DNA of 15,608 nt from NCBI GenBank assembly GCA_025359585.1, contig JANYFX010000499.1, positions 1 through 15,608 of the forward strand, given 5' to 3'. Positions within the stretch are counted from its first letter, which is position 1. Every line of letters begins with the position of its first letter. A program made the position numbers and the translations under genes. The notes beneath the pieces are model-generated. The model did no database searches and was not told the origin of the DNA. It saw only the letters and a program-made list of their open reading frames with translations. Source of the stretch: Rhizobacter sp. Its GTDB lineage: Bacteria > Pseudomonadota > Gammaproteobacteria > Burkholderiales > Burkholderiaceae_C. Positions 14,472 through 15,608 of the stretch are shown here, piece after piece.

Positions 14472-14596
14472 GGAAGGCTCCGGATTGGGGGTTGAGACAT
14501 CCGGTTGAACGGCGCAGCGCACTGAGCAGGGTGAACTTTCTTTCAGCGCCGCACCGGCAGACCAGGCCTGCAGCGGCCGCAGGCTACATTCCCCCG
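14472..14596. promoter_or_regulatory. Divergent promoter region between exported protein and GST genes
   Basis: This 125-bp spacer must hold start signals for both divergent genes. The minus-strand ribosome site GGAG is at 14478-14481. On the plus strand TTGAAC (14505-14510) could be a -35 element, but no good -10 follows. A hairpin lies at 14566-14584, just before the GST start. I could not place either promoter with confidence. Confidence 0.45.
14566..14584 (+). repeat. Inverted repeat in the leader of the GST gene
   Basis: GCCTGC (14566-14571) and GCAGGC (14579-14584) are perfect inverted repeats of 6 bp around a seven-base loop, ending 12 bases before the GST start codon. In RNA this hairpin would lie over the normal Shine-Dalgarno position, and no clear ribosome site is visible there. 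It could reduce translation, or be a protein binding site on DNA, or be chance in such GC-rich sequence. Confidence 0.35.
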
Positions 14597-15325
14597 ATGG
14601 CATATGAACTCCACTACTGGCCGAGCATCCAGGGCCGCGGCGAATTCGTGCGGCTCGCGCTCGAAGCGGCCGGCGCGCCCTACGTCGACGTGGCGCGCGG
14701 CGCGGAGAGTGCGGGCCGGGGTCTGAAGGCCATGCTCCACGACCTGAACGACCCAGCGCTCGTGCACCCGCCGTTCGCGCCGCCGTTCCTGAAAGACGGC
14801 AACCTGGTCGTTGGCCAGACCGCTGCCATCCTGCATTACCTGGCGCCGACGCTGAAGCTGGTGGCACGCAGCGAGCAGTCGCGCGTCTGGACGCAGCAGA
14901 TCCAGCTGACGATCGCCGACATGGTGAGCGAAGCCCACGACACCCATCACCCGGTCGGGCACGATCTGTACTACGAAGACCAGAAGCCGGAATCGCTGCG
15001 CCGTGCCAGCGAGTTCTGCCGCACCCGCATGCCCAAGTACCTGCAATGGTTCGAGCGCATCCTGGTGAACAACCCGGCAGGCCCGCGGCATCTGGTAGCC
15101 GGCAAGCTGAGTTACGCCGACTTGTCCTTGTTCCAGCTGATCGAAGGGCTGCGTTACGCGTTCCCGAAGGCTGCGGAAAAAGCGCTGGCGCGCGCGCCCA
15201 CGGTCTTGCAGCTGCACGCGCGCGTGGGCGCCTTGCCGAAGGTGGCGGCGTATCTGCGCAGCGAGCGGCGCCTGCCGTTCAACGAACAAGGCATCTTCCG
15301 CCGTTACCCCGAACTCGACCTGTAA
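14597..15325 (+). CDS. Glutathione S-transferase family protein
   Basis: A 242-residue cytoplasmic glutathione S-transferase with the usual two domains. Seen: thioredoxin-like N-terminal domain (1-85) with ELHYWPSIQGRGEFVRLALE, where Y7 is at the position of the catalytic tyrosine in mu/pi/sigma-like enzymes, a PPF loop near 58-64, and GQTAAILHYLAP, whose Q74-T75 matches the glutathione gamma-glutamyl binding pair. The helical C-terminal domain (90-242) has the N-capping region KLSYADLSLFQLIEGLRY. ATG 14597 was chosen because the first beta strand begins there; the frame stays open upstream to 14492, but that part reads as non-coding. No ribosome site is clear, and a hairpin ends 12 bases before the start. 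YlqF follows after 7 bp, so the two are probably co-transcribed. The substrate is unknown. Confidence 0.92.
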   Translation: MAYELHYWPSIQGRGEFVRLALEAAGAPYVDVARGAESAGRGLKAMLHDLNDPALVHPPFAPPFLKDGNLVVGQTAAILHYLAPTLKLVARSEQSRVWTQQIQLTIADMVSEAHDTHHPVGHDLYYEDQKPESLRRASEFCRTRMPKYLQWFERILVNNPAGPRHLVAGKLSYADLSLFQLIEGLRYAFPKAAEKALARAPTVLQLHARVGALPKVAAYLRSERRLPFNEQGIFRRYPELDL

Positions 15326-15332
15326 CTCGCCC

Positions 15333-15608
15333 ATGCCCATCCACTGGTTTCCGGGCCACATGCATTCGACGAAGAAAGCCATCGTCGAGCGGCTGCCGGA
15401 CATCGACGTCGTGATCGAGCTGCTCGACGCGCGGCTGCCCGGTTCGAGCGCGAACCCGCTGCTCGCCACGCTCACTGCGGCCAAGCCCGCGCTGAAACTG
15501 CTCAACAAGCAGGACCTGGCCGATCCCGAACTCACCACGCAGTGGCTCGCCCACTACCAGGCCCGCCCCGGCACCCGTGCGCTCGCGCTCGACGCAAGCA
15601 GCACCGCG
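15333..15608 (+). CDS. ylqF: Ribosome biogenesis GTPase YlqF/RbgA, N-terminal part
   Basis: The first 92 codons of a circularly permuted GTPase that assists late assembly of the 50S ribosomal subunit; the gene runs past the right edge. Seen: MPIHWFPGHMHSTKKAIVER, the family's typical opening (WFPGHM), then DIDVVIELLDARLPGSSANP (23-42) and the G4 motif LLNKQDLADP with N58-K-Q-D61. In this permuted family G4 comes before G1, so finding NKxD this early is expected and the P-loop would lie beyond the window. ATG 15333 follows the GST stop by 7 bp with no separate ribosome site, so it is probably read from the same message. Confidence 0.93.
   Translation, partial: MPIHWFPGHMHSTKKAIVERLPDIDVVIELLDARLPGSSANPLLATLTAAKPALKLLNKQDLADPELTTQWLAHYQARPGTRALALDASSTA

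Noticed and set aside
14492..14596. N-terminal extension of the GST to 14492
   Set aside because: The added residues are not GST-like and span the spacer hairpin; the fold's first strand starts at ATG 14597.

Overview
The window is GC-rich (roughly two thirds G+C), densely coded chromosome with no tRNA, rRNA, insertion sequence or CRISPR array that I can see. The gene types suggest a Burkholderiales betaproteobacterium of the Rubrivivax/Leptothrix/Piscinibacter type: a leucine-degradation carboxylase preceded by a LiuR-like palindrome, a carbonic anhydrase joined to aceK, a coupled DUF2868/DUF3482 pair and a TPR-GGDEF protein. This assignment rests on gene content alone; no database was consulted.

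Left part, minus strand. Positions 1-352 hold the start of a methylcrotonoyl-CoA carboxylase beta subunit, which leaves the window. Its roughly 100-bp upstream gap carries a perfect 16-bp palindrome at 401-416. Nine further minus-strand genes then lie head to tail from 10791 down to 454. In transcription order they are beta-carbonic anhydrase, AceK, an acyltransferase-3 membrane protein broken by an in-frame TAG, thiolase, acyl-CoA dehydrogenase, a HAD hydrolase, a DUF2868 membrane protein, a DUF3482 GTPase and a 2-hydroxychromene-2-carboxylate isomerase-like (kappa GST/DsbA fold) protein. Several joints are ATGA overlaps and most other gaps are 15 bp or less, so this is probably one long operon or a few overlapping ones. 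The shared theme is acyl-CoA breakdown to acetyl-CoA, with AceK setting the split between TCA cycle and glyoxylate shunt and carbonic anhydrase supplying bicarbonate.

Middle part, minus strand. A small three-helix membrane protein and a Sel1-repeat putative lipoprotein sit 4 bp apart (10864-11752). A TPR-rich diguanylate cyclase with an AGDEF active site follows (11894-13474), then an exported protein of unknown function with a twin-arginine-like signal peptide (13674-14471).

Right end, plus strand. A short divergent promoter region (14472-14596) leads into a glutathione S-transferase and, 7 bp later, the start of the ribosome-assembly GTPase YlqF/RbgA, cut by the window edge.

No stretch over 300 bases lacks a gene; the longest gap, about 200 bp at 13475-13673, holds no clear feature. 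The points most worth a second look are the amber-split acyltransferase, the translationally coupled DUF2868/DUF3482 membrane-GTPase pair, the LiuR-like operator and the carbonic anhydrase-AceK coupling.
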